Shown here: in pieces, positions 1-9,578 of the stretch | How positions within the stretch are numbered: the first letter of the stretch is position 1 | Layout of the letters: every line of letters begins with the position of its first letter | NCBI GenBank assembly: GCA_017308135.1 | Contig: JAFKFM010000011.1 | Coordinates: 364,912 to 428,911 of the forward strand | Direction: 5' to 3' | Length of the DNA: 64,000 nucleotides | Source of the DNA: Alphaproteobacteria bacterium | Lineage (GTDB): Bacteria > Pseudomonadota > Alphaproteobacteria > CACIAM-22H2 | Made by a program: the position numbers and the translations under genes | The notes under the pieces: model-generated | The model's input: only the letters and a program-made list of their open reading frames with translations | The model's database searches: none | What the model was told of the DNA's origin: nothing

Positions 1-1506
1 GCCCTTTCCACGTTGATGGGCCTTGCCTTCGCGCTGGTCGTGGTGCGCACCGGCCTGCCGTGGCGCAAAGGCCTGCGCGCGCTGACCATCCTGCCGATCA
101 TCACGCCGCCTTTCGTGATTTCGCTCGCCATCATCGTGCTGTTCGGGCGCACGGGCATCGTCACGTGGTTCCTGGAAGTCGCGTTCGGCATTCCGCCGTC
201 GCGCTGGATCTACGGTCTGCCGGGCGTGCTGATCTCGCAGCTTCTGTCGCAGATCCCGGTCGCGTTCCTGGTGATGATCGGCGTGGTCGAAGCGATCAGC
301 CCGTCGCTGGAGGAAGCCTCGCAAACGCTGGGTGCGTCGCGCTGGCAGACCTTCCGCACGGTCACGTGGCCGCTGCTGCGCCCGGGTCTCGCCGCCGCCT
401 TCCTGCTCGGCTTCGTCGAAAGCCTCGCCGATTTCGGAAACCCGCTGGTCCTCGGCGGCAATTTCGACGTGCTGTCGACCAAGATCTTCTTTGCCATCGT
501 CGGCGCGCAGCACGATCCCGGCCGCGCCGCCGTCTTGGCGATATTGCTATTGATCATGACGCTGGGCGCCTTCTGGATTCAGATGCGCTGGCTCGGCAAG
601 CAAAGCTACGTGACCGTCACCGGCAAGGGCGATTCGGGCCTGTCGGCGGAATTGCCGCGCAAGCTGAAGCGCGTGCTTTACTGGACGACGATCCCGTGGG
701 CGGCCTTCACGCTGGTCACCTACGCGATCGTAATCTTCGGCGGCTTCGTGCGCGATATCGGCCGTTTCGATCTGGAATTCACGTGGCGCCATTATCTCGA
801 CGCGTTCCGCGTGGAGCTGACCGAGCGCGGCATGTTCTTCTCGGGCTCCGCGTGGGATTCGCTCATCACCACGATCCAGGTCTCGGCGATTTCGGCCCCG
901 CTCACCGGCATCATGGGTTTGCTCGTCGCCTATATTCTGGCGCGCACGAAATTCGCGGGTCAGCGCACCTTCGAATTCCTGACCATGCTGTCCTTCGCCA
1001 TTCCGGGCACGGTCGTGGGCGTGTCGTATATCGTCGCGTTCAACGTGCCGCCGCTGGAACTGACGGGGACGGGCCTCATCCTCGTCATCTGCTTCGTGTT
1101 CCGCAACATGCCGGTGGGCGTGCGCGCGGGCATGGCGGCCTTGTCGCAGATCGACAAAAGCCTCGACGAAGCCTCGCTGACGCTGGGCGCCCGCACCGCC
1201 ACCACGGTGCGCCGCGTCGTAATGCCGCTGCTGCGGCCCGCGATCGTGGCCACGCTGGTGTTCAGCTTCGTGCACGCGATGACGGCCGTTTCGGCCGTGA
1301 TCTTCCTGGTGAGCGCGCGGCACAACATGGCGACCGCCTATATCGTCGGCCGGGTGGAGGCGGGCGAATTCGCGCTCGCCATCGCCTATTCGACGGTACT
1401 GATCGGCGTGATGGCGCTGGCGATCGCGATCATTCAACTCGGCGTCGGACGCCGGCAGCTCGGACGGCGCGGCCAACAAACGGCCGCCGCCCTCGGCGGA
1501 CATTGA
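1..1506 (+). CDS. ABC transporter permease, two-domain FbpB type (5' partial)
   Basis: Inner-membrane permease of a binding-protein-dependent importer. The reading frame is open from base 1, so the N-terminus lies outside the window. Two permease domains are fused in one chain, each with an EAA loop that docks on the ATPase: EEASQTLGASRWQTFRTVTW near residue 105 and DEASLTLGARTATTVRR near residue 390. Many hydrophobic spans lie around each loop. This fused layout is typical of the FbpB/SfuB ferric-iron class and of some 2-aminoethylphosphonate and thiamine importers, so the substrate cannot be fixed. The ATPase gene follows after 16 bases, consistent with one operon. The binding protein is presumably upstream of the window. 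Confidence 0.9.
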   Translation, partial: ALSTLMGLAFALVVVRTGLPWRKGLRALTILPIITPPFVISLAIIVLFGRTGIVTWFLEVAFGIPPSRWIYGLPGVLISQLLSQIPVAFLVMIGVVEAISPSLEEASQTLGASRWQTFRTVTWPLLRPGLAAAFLLGFVESLADFGNPLVLGGNFDVLSTKIFFAIVGAQHDPGRAAVLAILLLIMTLGAFWIQMRWLGKQSYVTVTGKGDSGLSAELPRKLKRVLYWTTIPWAAFTLVTYAIVIFGGFVRDIGRFDLEFTWRHYLDAFRVELTERGMFFSGSAWDSLITTIQVSAISAPLTGIMGLLVAYILARTKFAGQRTFEFLTMLSFAIPGTVVGVSYIVAFNVPPLELTGTGLILVICFVFRNMPVGVRAGMAALSQIDKSLDEASLTLGARTATTVRRVVMPLLRPAIVATLVFSFVHAMTAVSAVIFLVSARHNMATAYIVGRVEAGEFALAIAYSTVLIGVMALAIAIIQLGVGRRQLGRRGQQTAAALGGH

Positions 1507-1522
1507 GGAATAGGGACGGACG

Positions 1523-2605
1523 ATGACGAAATCCACGACCAAGAAGGGCCCGGCCTCGGTCGAGTTCCGCAACGTGACCAAGCGCTACGGCACGGTCGCG
1601 GCGGTCGGCGGCGTGTCCTTCACCATCGAACCCGGCACGCTGGTCACGCTGCTTGGGCCCTCGGGCTGCGGCAAGACGACGACGTTGCGCCTGATCGCGG
1701 GGCTTGAAATCGCCAGCGAAGGCCAAATCCTGATCGCGGGCGAGGACGTGACGAATTTGTCCGCCGCCGATCGCGACGTGTCGATGGTGTTCCAATCCTA
1801 CGCGCTGTTCCCGCATATGAACGTGCTGGACAACGTCGCCTACGGGCCGACGGTCGCGGGGCAGAAGAAATCCGACGCCTACGATCTCGCGCGCCAGAAA
1901 CTCGCGCTGGTCGGCCTCAAGGATTACGATTTGCGCCTGCCGTCGGAATTGTCGGGCGGCCAGCAGCAGCGCGTGGCCGTCGCCCGCGCGCTGACGATGG
2001 AACCGCAGGTGCTGCTGTTCGACGAGCCGCTCTCCAACCTCGATGCCAAGCTCCGCCGCCGCGTGCGCGAAGATATCCGCGATCTGCAGCGCGATCTGAA
2101 CCTGACCGTCGCTTACGTGACGCACGACCAGCAGGAAGCCTTGGCCGTGTCGGACCGCGTGATCGTCATGTCCAACGCGCGTATCGCCCAGATGGGCGCG
2201 CCGCGCGAATTGTACGAAGCGCCGGCCAGCCTGTTCGTGGCCGATTTCATGGGCGATTCGAATCTGATCGACGCGACGGTCGAACGCGTGTCGGGCGATC
2301 AGGCGCTGGTGAAGATCGGCGTCACGTCGCTGGAATTGCCGTCGCGCGGCACCAAGCCCGGCCCGTGCAAGGTCTCGATCCGCCCGGAATCGCTGAGCGT
2401 GACGGCGTCGGTCCCGCAAGGCCCGGCGATCCCCGGCACGATCCGCAAGGCCGCGTATCTCGGCACGCATATGGAATACACGCTGGCGGCCGAGATCGGC
2501 GAATTGTTCGTCGTCGATCGCGACGTGGCGAACCCCAAGCCCGTGGGGTCGACCGCCTATCTCGCACTCGCCCGCACGGGTGTTTCGATCGTGCCGAGCA
2601 CCTAA
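1523..2605 (+). CDS. ABC transporter ATP-binding protein (FbpC/PotA type)
   Basis: Cytoplasmic ATPase that powers the upstream two-domain permease. Walker A is GPSGCGKTT (about residue 50), the signature is LSGGQQQRVAVARAL (about 145), Walker B is VLLFDEP, and the switch His lies in VTHDQQEALA. A C-terminal TOBE-like domain runs from about residue 260, giving the usual 360-aa length of the CUT1/ferric-iron subfamily. The start ATG lies 16 bases after the permease stop. The stop TAA abuts the stop of the convergent SDR gene with no gap. Substrate is not determinable from this subunit. Confidence 0.92.
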   Translation: MTKSTTKKGPASVEFRNVTKRYGTVAAVGGVSFTIEPGTLVTLLGPSGCGKTTTLRLIAGLEIASEGQILIAGEDVTNLSAADRDVSMVFQSYALFPHMNVLDNVAYGPTVAGQKKSDAYDLARQKLALVGLKDYDLRLPSELSGGQQQRVAVARALTMEPQVLLFDEPLSNLDAKLRRRVREDIRDLQRDLNLTVAYVTHDQQEALAVSDRVIVMSNARIAQMGAPRELYEAPASLFVADFMGDSNLIDATVERVSGDQALVKIGVTSLELPSRGTKPGPCKVSIRPESLSVTASVPQGPAIPGTIRKAAYLGTHMEYTLAAEIGELFVVDRDVANPKPVGSTAYLALARTGVSIVPST

Positions 2606-3361
2606 TCAGAACGCGACGGAGGTTCCGCCGTCGACGATCAGCACCGTGCCGGTGACGTAGCTGCCGGCGGGCGAGCACAGCAATAGCGCCGGCCCGGCGA
2701 GTTCCTCGGGCATGCCCCAGCGGCCGATGGGGGCCCGCGCTTCGACCTGGGCGCGGAACGCGTCGGTCTGGTGCAGGCCCTTGGTCAAATCGGTCACGAA
2801 GAATCCGGGCGCGATGCCGTTGACCAGCACGCCATGCGGGGCCAACTCGATCGCCATCGCGCGAACGAGGCCTTCCAGCCCCGTCTTGGCCGAGGCATAG
2901 GCCGCTTGTTGCGGGCGCACGGACCGCGCCATCAGCGACGTGGTGTAAAGGATGCGGCCCCATTTGTTGGGCACCATGCGCCGTGCCGCTTCGCGCCCCA
3001 GCACGAAACCCGCGCGCAAATGCGAACCCAAGATCGCGTCGAAATCCGACGTCGGATAGTCGAGCAACGGCTTGCGTATCGCCGAGCCCGCGTTCGAGAT
3101 GAGGATATCCAGGCGCCCGTGCTTGGCGACGATCCGGTCGAGCGCGGCGATCGCCGCCGCCTCGTCCGTCACGTCGAAGGCTTCGGCGTCGCCGCCGATC
3201 TTGTCCGCCGCCGCTTTCGTTTCCGCCGCGTTGCGCGCGGCCAGCACGACCTTGGCGCCGGCTCCCGCCAAAGCCGTCGCCATCGCGTAGCCGATACCGC
3301 GCGAGCCGCCGGTGACGAGCGCCACGCGGCCCTTAAGATCGAACATTTGGGCGGGAGTCAT
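2606..3361 (-). CDS. SDR family oxidoreductase (gluconate 5-dehydrogenase-like)
   Basis: Classical 251-aa short-chain dehydrogenase. The NAD(P) motif TGGSRGIG is near residue 14, the NAG motif appears as ISNAGSA, and the catalytic Ser and YxxxK lie in TTSLMARSVRPQQAAYASAK. The chosen ATG at 3361 begins MTPAQMFDLKGRVALVTGG, matching the family start; open frame continues upstream only into antisense of the next gene. Similarity in style is to gluconate 5-dehydrogenase/3-ketoacyl reductase enzymes, but substrate cannot be inferred. It lies 17 bases downstream of the MetX-like hydrolase gene on the same strand and may be co-transcribed. Confidence 0.88.
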   Translation of the reverse strand: MTPAQMFDLKGRVALVTGGSRGIGYAMATALAGAGAKVVLAARNAAETKAAADKIGGDAEAFDVTDEAAAIAALDRIVAKHGRLDILISNAGSAIRKPLLDYPTSDFDAILGSHLRAGFVLGREAARRMVPNKWGRILYTTSLMARSVRPQQAAYASAKTGLEGLVRAMAIELAPHGVLVNGIAPGFFVTDLTKGLHQTDAFRAQVEARAPIGRWGMPEELAGPALLLCSPAGSYVTGTVLIVDGGTSVAF

Positions 3362-3378
3362 GTTTCCATCCTTCGTTT

Positions 3379-4566
3379 TTATTCGTCGAGAAACGCTTTG
3401 AGTTTGTCGGCGACGCGCGTCAAGGACAGCACGCCGTCCAAATGGCCGCCATTGCCGGGAATAGCGACGAGGTCCGCCTGCTTGCCCTGGCGCTTCAGGA
3501 TATCGACGGCCTTCTGCGCGTAGCCGGGCAGCAGCAGCAAATCGCTTTCGGCGGGAATGAAGAGCGCCCGCGCTTTGATGCGGCCGAGCCCTTCCTCCAG
3601 ATTGTTCTGGTGGCCGGTTACGAACAGCTGGTTCGCGCGCACCAGATAGACGAAATGGTTGGCGTCCGACACGCGGGCACGGGCGAGCGACACTTGGTCG
3701 AGCGTGGCGTCGATCGCGAAGCGGTTGTCCCACGACGCGAGCGGGTTCTTGGTCGTTTCCGCCCAGCGTCGCCCGAAGGTCGCGTCGGCCCAGCCATGGG
3801 CGCGCGCGTCGATCGTCACCATCTTCAACGCGAGGGCGAGTCCGTTGGTCGGTTCCGGCCCGCCATACCAATCGCCGTTGTTGAAATTGGGATCGAGCAG
3901 GATGGGCTGCGCCCAAACCGCCAACCGCGCGATCGTATAGGCGTCGGCTTCGCCCACCCCGATCACCGGCACGACGCGTTTGACGAAATCGGGGAAGGCG
4001 GCGGCCCATTCCAGCGCCTGCATCGAGCCCATCGACGCGCCCACGGCGGCGTGGACGGATGTGACGCCGAGGGAGTCGAGCAGCGCCTTTTGCACGTTCA
4101 CGAAGTCGCGCATCGTCACGATGGGAAAGCGCAGGCCATAGGGCTTGCCGGTCGAAGGATCGATCGAGGCGGGGCCGGTCGTCACCGTCGTGCCGTCGCG
4201 CGTGTTGAGATTGACCAGCGAGTCGGCCGAGACGACGAAATACTTGTCGGTATCGATCGCCTTGCCCGGCCCGATGATCGCATCCCAATAGCCGGGCGCG
4301 GGCTGGTCCGACCGGTAGCGCCCGGCGGCGTTGGAATTGCCGGAGAAGAAATGCGGCACGATCACCACGTTGTCGCGCGCGGCGTTGAGGCGCCCGTAGC
4401 TTTCCCAGCCGATTTTCACATCGGGGATCGTGGCGCCGCCGACGGTCGTGTAGCTCGGCAGTGCGAAAACCTTCTTCTCGACGATGCCGACGCCGCGATC
4501 CTGCGCGTGCAGAGGGGCGGCGAACAGCAAAGCTGCGACGGCCGCGAGGGCGATCCGGATTCGCAT
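3379..4566 (-). CDS. Secreted alpha/beta hydrolase, MetX (homoserine acetyltransferase)-like
   Basis: A 395-aa alpha/beta-hydrolase fold protein of the homoserine O-acetyltransferase (MetX) superfamily. It begins with a clear signal peptide (hydrophobic run ALAAVAALLFAAP then HAQ), so it is probably periplasmic, unlike true cytoplasmic MetX. The nucleophile elbow is GASMGSMQALEW; Asp in PAESDLLLLP and His in GNGGHLDG complete a plausible triad. The N-terminal GWESYGRLNAARDN and the HFFSGNSNAAGRY stretch are typical of the family. The signal peptide argues for an esterase or hydrolase role rather than methionine biosynthesis. Followed closely by an SDR gene. Confidence 0.82.
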   Translation of the reverse strand: MRIRIALAAVAALLFAAPLHAQDRGVGIVEKKVFALPSYTTVGGATIPDVKIGWESYGRLNAARDNVVIVPHFFSGNSNAAGRYRSDQPAPGYWDAIIGPGKAIDTDKYFVVSADSLVNLNTRDGTTVTTGPASIDPSTGKPYGLRFPIVTMRDFVNVQKALLDSLGVTSVHAAVGASMGSMQALEWAAAFPDFVKRVVPVIGVGEADAYTIARLAVWAQPILLDPNFNNGDWYGGPEPTNGLALALKMVTIDARAHGWADATFGRRWAETTKNPLASWDNRFAIDATLDQVSLARARVSDANHFVYLVRANQLFVTGHQNNLEEGLGRIKARALFIPAESDLLLLPGYAQKAVDILKRQGKQADLVAIPGNGGHLDGVLSLTRVADKLKAFLDE

Positions 4567-4597
4567 GAGTTTTCTCCCCGTATTCGCCCGACTTTAG

Positions 4598-5419
<822 letters not shown>

Positions 5420-6175
5420 CTAATACGTGCTGCGCCCGCCGGTGATGTCGAAAACGGCACCGGTCGAGAAGGAGCAGAGCGGCGAGGACAGCCAGAGCAC
5501 GAGGGACGCGATTTCGTCGACTTGGACGAAACGGCCCATCGGGATCTTGCTCAGCATGTATTCGACATGCGCCTCGGTCATCTGCTTAAGGATGTCGGTT
5601 TCGGCGACGGCGGGCGTCACGCAATTCACCAGCACGTTCGACTTGGCGAGTTCCTTGCCGAGCGATTTGGTGAGGCCGATCAAGCCCGCCTTCGCGGCCG
5701 AATAGGCCGGCGCGTTCGGGTTGCCTTCCTTGCCGGCGACCGAGGCGACGTTGACGATGCGCCCCCAGCCGCCCTTCACGATATGCGGCACGGTCGCGCG
5801 GCAGCACAGGAAGGGCGCGGTCAGATCGACCTCCAGCACCTTGCGCCAATCCGCGACCGGGTATTCCCAGGTCGTCGCGTTGGGGCCGGTGATGCCGGCG
5901 TTGTTGACCAGAATATCGATGCCGCCCATCGCACCCACCGACCGGTTGGTCGCGGCGGCGACGGCGTTCTCGTCGGTCAAATCGGCTTCGGCCGTGTGCA
6001 CGTCGCCTTGACCCGCCAAGCGCTTCACGGCGGCATCGAGGGCCGGCGCATCGCGGTCCCACAAGGTGACGGAAGCGCCCGCCGACAAAAGCTTACCCGC
6101 GATGGCGAGGCCGATACCCCGCGCCCCGCCGGTGACGATCGCGCGTTTTCCCGCAAGATCGATGGCAGCGCTCAT
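5420..6175 (-). CDS. SDR family oxidoreductase (3-oxoacyl-ACP reductase-like)
   Basis: A 251-aa classical SDR with TGGARGIGLA (about residue 13), NNAGITGPN, and catalytic Ser/Tyr/Lys in NVASVAGKEGNPNAPAYSAA followed by K. The ATG at 6175 starts MSAAIDLAGKRAIVTGG and gives the normal family length. It is the gene just downstream of aapM (16-base gap), in the position where aapP normally lies in the aapJQMP operon. It may therefore be transcribed with the amino-acid transporter. Substrate unknown; sugar-acid dehydrogenases share this sequence style. Confidence 0.87.
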   Translation of the reverse strand: MSAAIDLAGKRAIVTGGARGIGLAIAGKLLSAGASVTLWDRDAPALDAAVKRLAGQGDVHTAEADLTDENAVAAATNRSVGAMGGIDILVNNAGITGPNATTWEYPVADWRKVLEVDLTAPFLCCRATVPHIVKGGWGRIVNVASVAGKEGNPNAPAYSAAKAGLIGLTKSLGKELAKSNVLVNCVTPAVAETDILKQMTEAHVEYMLSKIPMGRFVQVDEIASLVLWLSSPLCSFSTGAVFDITGGRSTY

Positions 6176-6191
6176 GACGGTTCTCCTTGCT

Positions 6192-7235
6192 TCAGTGACT
6201 GCGTGCGGCTCCCAGCCGCCGTTCCAGCGACGCCGACCAGCGCGACATCGCGAAACACGCGAACCAGAAAATCGTGCCGGCGAAGACATAGCCTTCGACG
6301 TTGTAGCCGACCCATTTGGGATCGGCCGACGCAGCATGCACGATGCCGAGCAGATCGAAAAGCGAGACGATCAGCACCAACGTGGTGTTCTTGGAGAGCG
6401 CGATAAATTCGTTTGCAAGGGCCGGTAACGAAATCCGCAAGGCTTGCGGCAGCACGATCAGGATCGTCGCGCGCCAATAGCCCAAGCCCATCGCGGCGGC
6501 GGCTTCGTATTGGCCCTTGGGCACGGCCTGCAAGCCGCCGCGGATCGCTTCGGCCATATAGGCGGCGATGACGAGCGTGAGGCCGACGACCGCGCGGATC
6601 AAGCGATCGACATTGATCGGCAGGATCAGCGGCAGCAGCAGCGAGGCGAGGAAGATCACCGCGATGATCGGCACGCCACGCCAGAATTCGATGAACGCGA
6701 CCGAGATCGTGCGGATGACCGGCAGTTCCGATTGCCGGCCCAGCGCCAGCAGCACGCCCAGCGGGAAGGCGAAGATGCCGGAATAGACCGTCATGAACAC
6801 GGTCAGCATCAAGCCGCCCCATTGGCGCGTCTCGACATAGGGCAAGCCGCCGAACCCGCCGAGCAGCAGCCAGAGACCGATGAAGGGATAGACGACCAGC
6901 AGGGCCGGGATCGCGTAGCGTTTGCCGGGCAAGCGCCGCCAGCCCGCCCAGGTGCCGAAAACCACCAGCAGCGCGCCGGCGAGATCGATTCGCCAGGTCT
7001 GGCTCGACGGATAAAGCCCGTACATGAACTGGTCGAAGCGCGCGCGGATGAACACCCAGCAAGCGCCGCCCGCGCCGCAGGCCGAGCGGTCGTCGCCCAG
7101 CCATGCGGCTTTGAAGATCGTCCAGTCGAGCAGCGGCGGGACGAAGCGCCACACGACCCAGATGCAGGCGAGCGTGATCGCCGCGTCGACCCAGGTCGCG
7201 AATAGATTGGTGCGGATCCAGGCGAGCGCTTTCAT
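6192..7235 (-). CDS. aapM: General L-amino acid ABC transporter permease AapM
   Basis: Inner-membrane permease of the HisM/AapM class, 347 aa. It has several N-terminal hydrophobic spans and the long membrane insert typical of AapM, then the conserved permease core: LRGVPIIAV-type motif (FWRGVPIIAVIF) and the EAA loop AIRGGLQAVPKGQYEAAAAM. The start ATG at 7235 overlaps the aapQ stop (ATGA), showing translational coupling. The operon order is aapJ-aapQ-aapM reading leftwards, and the ATPase partner AapP is not next in line. Confidence 0.9.
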   Translation of the reverse strand: MKALAWIRTNLFATWVDAAITLACIWVVWRFVPPLLDWTIFKAAWLGDDRSACGAGGACWVFIRARFDQFMYGLYPSSQTWRIDLAGALLVVFGTWAGWRRLPGKRYAIPALLVVYPFIGLWLLLGGFGGLPYVETRQWGGLMLTVFMTVYSGIFAFPLGVLLALGRQSELPVIRTISVAFIEFWRGVPIIAVIFLASLLLPLILPINVDRLIRAVVGLTLVIAAYMAEAIRGGLQAVPKGQYEAAAAMGLGYWRATILIVLPQALRISLPALANEFIALSKNTTLVLIVSLFDLLGIVHAASADPKWVGYNVEGYVFAGTIFWFACFAMSRWSASLERRLGAARSH

Positions 7236-8398
7236 CGCGTCACCAGGGCGATGCGCGAATTGTACCAGTTCATGAACATCGACACGGCCAAGCCAGCGAT
7301 CAGATAGATCGCCAGCGTGATCGCGATGATCTCGATCGCCTGGCCGGTGGCGTTGAGGGCCGAGCCCATGAACACGCTGACGATTTCCGGATAGGCGATC
7401 GCAGCCCCAAAGGACGAATTCTTCAGCAGGTTCAGATACTGGCTGGTCATCGGCGGGACCATCACGCGCAGCGCCTGGGGCACCACGATCAAGCGCAGCG
7501 TCTGGCCGGGCGAGAGGCCGAGCGACGCGGCCGCTTCCTTCTGGCCCTTGCCGACGGCCAGGATGCCGCCGCGCACAACTTCGGCGATGAAGCCGGCGGT
7601 GTAGGTGACGAGGGCCGCGAGCAGCGCCACGAATTCCGGCACCAATACGAAGCCGCCGCGGAAATTGAAGCCGCCGCGCACCGGCACGTTCCAGCTTGTC
7701 GTCAACGCGACGACGATCGCGGCGGCGAGCGGCACGCCGACGATCAACGCGGTGCCCGCCGCCCAGATCGGGAAGGCCTTGCCGGTCGATGCTTGGCGTT
7801 TGGCGGCCCAAACGCGCAAGGCCAGGAACAAGACGACGCCGATCGCGAACGCAATCGACACGGCGGCGAAAGGATGGCCTTCGGTCGGGGCGGGCACGTA
7901 AAGCCCGCGATTATTCAGGAAGAAGGTGTCGAAGGCGGCGAAGGAATCGCGCGGCGGCGGCAGCGCGCGAATGACGCCGAAATACCAGAAGAAGACGAAC
8001 AGCAGCAGCGGGATGTTGCGCACGAACTCGACGAAGCCGGTCGCGAGGCTGCGCAGCAGGAAATTCTTCGAAAGCCGCGCGATGCCGATCAGGAAGCCGA
8101 GGATCGTGGCGAGCGCCATCCCCAGCAGCGAGACCAGCAGCGTATTGGCCACGCCGACCCACAGCAGGTCGACGATGTTGTTCTGCGGCGTGTAGTCGAC
8201 GATCTTGAAGGGAACGTCGATGCCCGACGTGCGCCAGAGGAAGTCGAAGCCGGACGCGATGCCGGCTTTGACCATATTCTCCGACGCGTTGGCGACGAAA
8301 TACCAGATCGTCCCAAACATCGCGCCCGCGACCGCGGCCTGGGAGATCCAGGCGCGGACGCGGGCGTCGTAGAACCAGCGCCGAAGCGCTGGGCTCAT
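7232..8398 (-). CDS. aapQ: General L-amino acid ABC transporter permease AapQ
   Basis: Inner-membrane permease of the AapQ type, 388 aa. The permease core shows FVRNIPLLLFVFFWYFG and the EAA loop VVRGGILAVGKGQKEAAASL, which contacts the ATPase. A long hydrophilic insert between the first membrane spans, seen in AapQ/BztB, is present. The ATG at 8398 (MSPALRRWFYDAR) overlaps the aapJ stop by the ATGA arrangement, so an upstream in-frame start inside aapJ is less likely. It acts as a heterodimer with AapM to import a broad range of L-amino acids. Confidence 0.9.
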   Translation of the reverse strand: MSPALRRWFYDARVRAWISQAAVAGAMFGTIWYFVANASENMVKAGIASGFDFLWRTSGIDVPFKIVDYTPQNNIVDLLWVGVANTLLVSLLGMALATILGFLIGIARLSKNFLLRSLATGFVEFVRNIPLLLFVFFWYFGVIRALPPPRDSFAAFDTFFLNNRGLYVPAPTEGHPFAAVSIAFAIGVVLFLALRVWAAKRQASTGKAFPIWAAGTALIVGVPLAAAIVVALTTSWNVPVRGGFNFRGGFVLVPEFVALLAALVTYTAGFIAEVVRGGILAVGKGQKEAAASLGLSPGQTLRLIVVPQALRVMVPPMTSQYLNLLKNSSFGAAIAYPEIVSVFMGSALNATGQAIEIIAITLAIYLIAGLAVSMFMNWYNSRIALVTR

Positions 8399-9426
8399 TG
8401 GAACGGCGAGGTGAACAGCAATCCGCCCTTGGTCCACAACTGGTTGGGACCGCGGGGCAGCTTCAGGGGCGAATCCATGCCCACCGTGCGCTCGTAGCTT
8501 TCGCCGTAGTTACCGACCTGCTTGATCGCGTTGTAGAGCCAGTCGTTCGACAGGCCCAGCATCTGGCCGAAATTGCCTTCCACGCCCAGGATGCGGCGGA
8601 CTTCGCCGTTGGTCGAGGAGCGGCGCATTTCGTCGACGTTCTTCGACGTGATGCCGAAATGCTCGGCGGCGATCATGCCGTTGAGCACCCAGCGCACGAC
8701 CGCCTGATAGCGCTCGTCGCCGTAGCGCACGGTCGGGCCTTGCGGATCGTTGGAGATCAGCTGCGTCAGGATGACGTGATCGTCCGGCGCCTTCAGCTTG
8801 GAACGTTGCCCCGCCAGCGCGCCGAAGCCGGCGGTGTAGGCGTCGCAACGCTCGGCGTCGTAGGCGGCGATGGCGTCGTCGTTGCGCTGGAAGTTGACGA
8901 TCGTCACCTTCTTGCCGCGCTCGGCGAACCAATCGGTCGCTTGCTTTTCTTCGGTCGAACCGGCGGCGACGCAAACCGTGGCGCCGTCCATCTCGTCGGC
9001 CTTGGTGATGTTCGCCTTCTTGCGGACAATGAACGTCTGGCCTTCGTAGAAGTTGATGCCCAGGAAGTTCACGCCCAGCGAGGCGTTGCGCGAGAAGGTG
9101 ATCGTCGTGTTGCGCGACAGCAGATCGACCTGACCCGATTGCAGGATCGGCCAACGCTGCTGGACCGAGGTCGGCGTGTACTTGACCTTGGTGGCGTCGC
9201 CCAGAACCGCGGCGGCCAGCGCCTTGCAGAAATCGACGTCGATGCCCTGCCACACGCCCTTGTCGTCGGCGAAGGAGAAGCCGGGCAGGCCCAGATGGAC
9301 GCCGCATTCCAGATGGCCGCGGGCCTTGATGGCGTCGAGCGTGGGGCTCGGCGTCAATTGCTGGGCGGAAACCGCACCGGCGAAGCAAAGCATAAGCGCG
9401 GCGGATGCCGCGAAACGACGAAGCAT
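8395..9426 (-). CDS. aapJ: General L-amino acid-binding periplasmic protein AapJ
   Basis: Periplasmic solute-binding protein, 343 aa, the normal AapJ/BztA length. A Sec signal peptide (AASAALMLCFAGAVSAQ) precedes the mature chain. Family hallmarks are LDAIKARGHLECGVHLGLPG, WQGIDVDFCKALAAAVLGD and RNTTITFSRNASLGVNF. It is first in the aapJQM operon, and the 150-base region between it and the divergent ABC ATPase gene must hold its promoter. Start chosen at the ATG that opens the signal peptide. Confidence 0.93.
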   Translation of the reverse strand: MLRRFAASAALMLCFAGAVSAQQLTPSPTLDAIKARGHLECGVHLGLPGFSFADDKGVWQGIDVDFCKALAAAVLGDATKVKYTPTSVQQRWPILQSGQVDLLSRNTTITFSRNASLGVNFLGINFYEGQTFIVRKKANITKADEMDGATVCVAAGSTEEKQATDWFAERGKKVTIVNFQRNDDAIAAYDAERCDAYTAGFGALAGQRSKLKAPDDHVILTQLISNDPQGPTVRYGDERYQAVVRWVLNGMIAAEHFGITSKNVDEMRRSSTNGEVRRILGVEGNFGQMLGLSNDWLYNAIKQVGNYGESYERTVGMDSPLKLPRGPNQLWTKGGLLFTSPFQ

Positions 9427-9578
9427 GGATAGACTCCCTGAGTTCCGGGCCGCGGGGTTTGTCCCCGGGCCGGTTGAGGATGGCGGATATTGGCGTGGTG
9501 TCATCGCGGAAGCAAGGGAGTGTCTTTTAATTGTCATAATCGATGCGCTAGGATCGGCTCCGGGGAGAACCAATACCA

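Noticed and set aside
3379..4566. Biosynthetic homoserine O-acetyltransferase (metX)
   Set aside because: The clear signal peptide and neighbours (SDR genes) argue against a cytoplasmic methionine-pathway enzyme.
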